The translations under genes and the position numbers were made by a program. From Adiantum capillus-veneris (taxonomy: Eukaryota; Streptophyta; Polypodiopsida; Polypodiales; Pteridaceae), in contig CM043969.1 of NCBI GenBank assembly GCA_014529385.2, forward strand, positions 31,968,446 to 32,032,445: DNA of 64,000 bases, read 5' to 3'. The notes beneath the pieces were generated by a model. The model worked only from the letters and a program-made list of their open reading frames with translations, was not told where the DNA came from and did no database searches. This document shows, one piece after another, positions 59,381 through 64,000 of the stretch (positions within the stretch are counted from its first letter, which is position 1; each line of letters begins with the position of its first letter).

Positions 59381-60656
59381 CACTAGGTTGGTAACCTAAC
59401 AGGACATAAAAGTGTCCTTTCAAGGTTTTGAAGAAAACCTCCAAAACCATAGTAGATCCACTCATTTTGTAAAATCCTTTCATGAGGTTATAGTTCAAGG
59501 CCTACTACACATGGAAAAAATAAGAAACTTGTAAAATTTCTCATCTTTTGGTCACACCGAGCCTCCAAAGTTGATGGACCAGTACATTTTCATCAAAACA
59601 GTCATTTCTTACGTTTTGTTGCATAAAAATAAGATTAGGGATTTCCGTAGGACTTGAGATAAATTCCCTAGTTAACTTCAATGGGTTGGTGATCAGAACA
59701 TATGATTGCTTCTCACTCACTATTTTTTGTTTTGCGAAAAGAAATAGGTACAAAAAAGTTGGATTTTTACCATTCTGCAAACCTATCATCAAAGTTTCTA
59801 TAGCCACGCTCAATACATCAAAGTTTCTATAGCCACACTCAAAAGAATAATACATCTCTTACAAAGGGGAATCTTGGGGACAAAGATGAAGTGCTAAATA
59901 CAGCAAACATGAAAAAACTGGGTTCAACATTATGAGTTGTAGAATCCCATAGAAACTATTCAATATCTAGCCAAATTTGATCCTTATGACTAGATATGGT
60001 TACTACCTACAAAATGCATGTAGTTGTCACAAGAAACTAACAATTTTGAAAAAGCTATACTTGATATACTAGAATGTTTCGTTTTCTTCTATAATTGAAA
60101 AAATCAACCATCGTTGTCTACTATGCAAAATAGGGTATTGGGTGCCCCAAAACTCAAAGAATATTAGCTTTATGTTACAATATGAAACAGAGAAAATAAA
60201 AACTGCATTTGGATACCATGAAAGCCACCAAAAAAATCATAGAAGAGATAAAATTGGCTAAAAAACAGGATTTGACAATTTTTGTAATTTGGTCATAACT
60301 TACAACTTTAACATTTATTTCTCCCTAGAAGCATCAGGACATGTTTAGGACTACTAAAGATAGTTCTCTAGCATTATAGACCTCACAAACATGAATTCTA
60401 GAGTGGTATAGTTGCAAAAACTTGAAAAAAGGCAAAAACAGGACTCGTTTTTTCACACAGTTTAGGTTGTGAAATGTTGTGCAAAGACAAGGTTAACGAT
60501 GGAATTGATATTCCAAAAAAATGTCGAGTTTTTTTCAGCTCATGAGATAAATTTCTAGACAGATAGCACCTGAAAATCCATTTTGAAACTCTTGACATAA
60601 TTCAAGGAAAATGGTCACTTAACGGGACATAAAAGTGTCCCATTACCAACCTAGTG
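59381..60656. mobile_element. Non-autonomous DNA transposon (TTAA target), 1276 bp
   Basis: Terminal inverted repeats CACTAGGTTGGTAA (59381-59394) and TTACCAACCTAGTG (60643-60656) are perfect over 14 bp and flanked on both sides by TTAA (59377-59380, 60657-60660). Removing the insert and one TTAA leaves an open E3 reading frame across the site, which confirms the ends. A hairpin with AGGACA or GGGACA stem lies inside each end. No transposase is encoded. TTAA fits piggyBac-like targeting; TA with one more TIR base (mariner-like) gives the same empty site. Confidence 0.85.
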
Positions 60657-60660
60657 TTAA

Positions 60661-60815
60661 CTATCACTGGACCGTCAAAGACTCCATTGCTTACATTGAT
60701 AGGTTTTCTTTGAGCCTTTGTATACACAATCTTACGCTCCTCCATGGTGTAGGATTTGAAATGCTGTGGTGTAGGGTGTAAGTTTGTGGGGTCTTGTTGT
60801 TCTGTGGATTGTGAT
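60661..60815 (-). pseudogene. E3 pol linker upstream of the transposon
   Basis: The minus strand gives QSQSTEQQDPTNLHP, FKSYTMEERKIVYTKAQRKP and NVSNGVFDGPVIV in one open frame, directly continuous with the RT entry once the transposon is disregarded. It ends at 60815, where sequence switches to E4 on the opposite strand. Confidence 0.7.
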
Positions 60816-61580
60816 TGGTCTAAAAACCATGTCTACTTGTAGTTCCAAGACTCTATTATTTGAGTAGATCTTGTAACTGGTTAAGCACATCCTCTAGGAA
60901 ATAGATTTATAATTGATCATAAATCTGAAACCACAATTCACTCAGCCCCATTGCAGTATTTTTATACATATAAAATGGACACTCATGTTGGGGAAGATTC
61001 TCCTTATATGAATGTTCTACCTGAGATGAGTGAGTCTGACAATGTGGATTGGGTCCACCTAGCAGCAACCATAGACACTTGGGGCAATAGGGGGATGACC
61101 TGGGTAACACCCGAGGGGGATGAAACGCCACAACTCGTACCCTTAAATAACATAGGAGTAATACATATAGCTACTGATGACCTACAAGATGAAGGCCTAA
61201 TTGACATTGGAACCAGTAGCGTCTCACAAGACTATAGCCCACACAACTTGGACTTAGAATGATCAATTGAAGTTGACTCTGAGGACAAATAATTTGAGTT
61301 AAATCTTAATGCAAATGTGGGGACAAGCCATTCAAAGCCCAGTGGTACCCTAGATGACAATCTATCCAAGAGAGCAGAAGACACAAGTAGCAATTTATCT
61401 AGTGACTCTTCACGAGAGATCCGCCATAATCGAAAGTTAGACAAGAAGAGTAAGAGATATAAGAGGCGACGCTATCAAGAAAATGTGCGTACTAGAATAA
61501 ATGAAAAGAAATCTACCACAAAATGCCTTAATTATATAGGGGCATGTGATGCTCATTGGAAGTTGATAGATAACTAGGGT
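60815..61580 (+). pseudogene. E4 PR1 end and post-PR1 linker
   Basis: Matches E2 22477-23040: IIDHKSETTIH, NVDWVHLAATIDTWGNRGMT, DLQDEGLIDIGTSSVSQDYS, then EVDSEDK, LNLNANVGTSHSKPSGT and a basic end KSKRYKRRRYQENVRTR. Stops lie near 60836, 60860 and 61261. Confidence 0.65.
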
Positions 61581-61619
61581 AAATACCTTCAAAGCGTTAT
61601 GTGGTGTAGTCTACAATAA

Positions 61620-62370
61620 ATTGACATCGCACAGCTAGAGGCTACAGAGAAGCCAAAGTTGAGCAGTACCGTAAGGAGACGACAAAATCGAGAGTTAGCT
61701 CAACAACAAAAGGAAGCGCAAGTGAAATCACACAAATCAGCTCCCTATCATCCACAAGCAAACAGACCAGCTGAGCATATAAATAAAATTCTTAGCTCGG
61801 TGCAGACTAAAGTGTTTAATTCGAGAAGGACAGACTGGGAAATGAATCTCCATGCTGCTCTATGGGCTTATTGAGTTTCATTCAAAACAGCTCTAAATGC
61901 TACACCCTTTAACCTTGTTTATGGTCTTGATGACATACTTCCAAAAGAGTTTCTATTGCCGACATTAAGGGTAGCACAGAATCTTGAGTGGACTGGACAT
62001 GAATTGTCAGAAAGACTCGAAGATTGGGAAAAGTTAGACGAGCAAAGGCGAACTGCTGTAGCTCATATCTATGCATAGAAGCGGAAACAAAAACAGTTTT
62101 TTGATTCCCACTTAATCACAAAAATCTTCAAGAAAGGGGACTTAGTTTTAGTCTATTCCCTTAAGAAACACATTCCCAAGTTTAAGAAAAAGAGAAACGA
62201 ACCATTTATCATTGAAGATGTATCTCCAAGTGGAGCAGTAAAATTGTCCACCCTAGATGGTGAACCAATGGCTAATTGGATTAGTGGATGTCGTTTAAAG
62301 AAATACAATTTTCCATTAACCAATGATTTGCTAGAAAGAATGTATGCAGCCAAACAAAGGAAGATCAAAC
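61620..62370 (+). pseudogene. E4 integrase C-terminal half
   Basis: One frame with two stops (61872-61874 TGA and about 62077 TAG). It shows SAPYHPQANRPAEHINKILS (the catalytic Glu region), TDWEMNLHAALWAY, TPFNLVYGLDDILPKEFLLP, KKGDLVLVYSLKK and GAVKLSTLDGEPMANWISGC. The first two catalytic Asp residues and the HHCC finger are missing, so the join near 61650 is a deletion. Confidence 0.75.
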
Positions 62371-62876
62371 GACAGCAGGTTATTGATGAAGCCCAAGAGG
62401 AAGCTCGGCTTCAGGTACTCAAGCGAAAAGCTGCTCTCACGAATCAACAGATACCGATTCCCATCAACACTTTAGAAATAGACGATCGACAATGGGAATT
62501 ACCTAAAGACGCAGTTTCAACAGATGATGACTCGTTAGACGGAATGGACCTGTGCATCAAAGTACAGCTCAACAATCATAGCACCAATGCTTTAGTCGAC
62601 ATAGGAGCTAGAGTAAATGCAATCAGTTATTCCACATACAAGAAGGCCACATGTCAAGCATTACCGGCAGGAATAGCGACAATCAAAGGATGCAACAAGA
62701 ACCAACTCCAACATTGGGAATAGTCAACTTGAATGTGATAGTACATGGATGTTCATGTCCTCATCAGTTTATATGCTTGCCCGATGAACATATGAATGAG
62801 ACGATGATTCTTGGAATTCCCTGGATGTGTACATACAAAGCAGTACCAGATTGGGATACGAATCAGCTAAAGTTAT
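62371..62876 (+). pseudogene. E4 second retropepsin-like domain (PR2)
   Basis: Continues in frame from integrase through a basic linker (QQVIDEAQEEARLQVLKRKA) and DAVSTDDDSLDG. PR2 then begins: LNNHSTNALVDIGARVNAIS (D-I-G-A at 62598-62609). After a 1-base shift near 62700 it gives GIVNLNVIVHGCSCPHQFIC and MNETMILGIPWMCTYKAVPD. The D-x-G-A start and ILGxPW end match a retropepsin. The same domain follows the same linker in E2. Confidence 0.6.
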
Positions 62877-63595
62877 AACGTAAAGGAGGGCAACTCATTG
62901 TTCCAATTGCACCAAGCAAGGAGGAATGGAAAAGAAGTAATCAGCAGACCAAACCACGAAGTAGTCAATCTTCTCCATCCCCTCGACAATCAAATGCTAC
63001 AAGGAGCATGCAAGGAGTCGGGCAAATTTGGGTACCAAAAGCACAGCTTAAGGATAAGCCAGTTCAAATCTGGGAGTCTAAAACTTCACCAACAAAACAA
63101 AAAAAGGTTCCAAGGTTTCAAACACAGAGACAGGCATCTCCGAGCAAGGAACCTAACATGGAAATGGTTTGGAAGAAAAAGGAGCACTTATCTTCTCCAC
63201 AACCCGCAAAACCAATCAAGCAATGGCGAGTTAAGTCTCAACAGACTCCACCACACCATGCAGCACTACGCCAACCAAACTATCAATAGCGAGAAAAAGC
63301 TTGACAACAATAAAAAGTGCTACCAACAGCTCAAGCAATCAGTGTGCTAAAGCATCCTGATGGTACAATCAAACAAAGAGCACACAAGCTACAAGATTTT
63401 CTCTTTGGGAGACATCAGCGACAAACCTCGACATTAGAAACCCTTGAGTTAATTACTCAAGACCCAACTCTTGCATAGCATATTGTTTTGAATTGCATTG
63501 ATCTTCATAGCATGGTAGAGCCAACCACGGCTATGCATAGACACGATTGTTCAACCCATGCATACAGTCGTCCCGGAGTACGCCATCTATGAGGG
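62877..63595 (+). pseudogene. E4 Trp-motif tail and C-terminus
   Basis: One frame with stops. KGGQLIVPIAPSKEEW leads to QIWVPKAQL, VQIWESKTS, MVWKKKEHL and KQWRVKSQQ, four W-centred motifs 15-40 residues apart. After the stop at 63287-63289 the frame continues as HPDGTIKQRAHKLQDFLFGR and LNCIDLHSMV to about 63590. The coding end runs into the polypurine tract, as expected for the last domain of the polyprotein. Confidence 0.5.
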
Positions 63596-63604
63596 GTGGA
63601 AGGG
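63591..63604 (+). promoter_or_regulatory. E4 polypurine tract
   Basis: GAGGGGTGGAAGGG directly after the last coding block. Confidence 0.6.
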
Positions 63605-64000
63605 CACTAAGTAATTAAGGACAATGATTAGTTGATGTTAACGTGTGATTTTTTGCAAAATTACATAATAATGCCCTCATAATTCATCATCAAGGAAAAA
63701 TTCACTGATAATATCTTCTCGATGAGTGTAAATAGTGTATATACTATCCTTTTTTGGGTATTTTTTTAATCATTTTTCAAAGGATTTTCTTAATTATTGG
63801 ATTTTTACTTTACTTGTTTAGAGCATTTTGCTATTTTCTTTGATTTTTTCACATAAGCAGCGTCAAAAATTAATAATAGATAGCGGGGAAGCTCAGATGG
63901 AAAAACGGAGACACGATGGTGATAAAAAAGACAAGATGGACAAGCACAAAATTTTTCAATGAAATCAGAAGATGGAAACGGGAAGCCTAAATTAAGCGGC
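63605..64000 (+). repeat. E4 3' LTR start (putative)
   Basis: Non-coding AT-rich sequence after the polypurine tract. A 3' LTR is expected here. The exact start is unclear and no partner is in the window. Confidence 0.35.

Larger units (their letters stand above)
57995..60815 (-). mobile_element. E3: truncated gypsy pol with a nested DNA transposon
   Basis: Read on the minus strand from 60815: a pol linker, then (after the 59381-60656 insert) the RT entry, RT, connection and RNase H, which is cut at 57995. It lacks gag, protease and integrase in this orientation. It belongs to the same broad family as E1. Frameshifts lie near 59050 and 58740. Confidence 0.75.
60815..64000 (+). mobile_element. 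E4: plus-strand relative of E2, 5'-truncated
   Basis: Begins abruptly inside PR1 (DWSKNHVYL). It continues through the post-PR1 linker, an integrase C-terminal part, a second retropepsin-like domain, a Trp-motif tail, a conserved C-terminus and a polypurine tract. RT, RNase H and the integrase N-terminal half are absent. It is broken by several stops and runs off the window. Confidence 0.65.

Noticed and set aside
59381-60656. CACTA-superfamily element
   Set aside because: The ends start CACTA, but the flanks are TTAA rather than a 3 bp duplication, and no CACTA subterminal repeats are seen.

Overview
The window is nuclear DNA from a land plant with a large, transposon-filled genome. No housekeeping gene, rRNA or tRNA is recognisable. 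Nearly all coding sequence belongs to Ty3/gypsy LTR retrotransposons in different states of decay, separated by AT-rich DNA, solo LTR pieces, dispersed repeats and long microsatellites. The family mix and repeat load lean towards a fern or another large-genome vascular plant; this is inference, not shown.

Layout. E1 (1-8981, minus) is a decayed gypsy element: integrase, RNase H, RT, protease and gag read from low to high coordinate, then a leader of tandem ~280 bp repeats, a primer binding site (PBS) and an LTR. Positions 8982-21100 hold LTR scraps, a dispersed repeat, a pair of 1.1 kb direct repeats enclosing a Gln/Asn-rich coding remnant, and GA/CT/CA/TA microsatellites. E2 (21126-27984, minus) has gag and protease joined directly to a second protease-like domain and a Trp-motif tail, with no RT, RNase H or integrase. 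E5 (28748-49519, plus) is a gypsy element with ~2 kb LTRs whose 3' LTR is split by a second complete insertion, E6 (37354-49104, plus, 4 bp target duplication CTAT). E6 is the best preserved element: gag, protease, RT, RNase H, a second (archaeal-type) RNase H and integrase, with one in-frame stop and one frameshift. From 49520 to 56830 the DNA is mostly repeats and microsatellites plus one unidentified 184-codon ORF. An LTR with PBS (56838-57994, minus) abuts a truncated gypsy pol, E3 (57995-60815, minus), which carries a 1276 bp DNA transposon flanked by TTAA. E3 meets, head to head, E4 (60815-64000, plus), a copy related to E2 with an integrase end, a second protease-like domain and a Trp-motif tail.

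Main points of interest. (1) E5 and E6, whose polymerases belong to clearly different lineages, both carry two related ~70-codon ORFs in the 5' leader; many codon differences are synonymous, so these look like selected, undescribed small proteins. (2) E6 also carries two paralogous larger leader ORFs with an F-box-like start. (3) E2 and E4 share a second retropepsin-like domain and a repeated W-[VI]-P-K motif downstream of integrase. (4) The nested insertion is resolved to the base pair.
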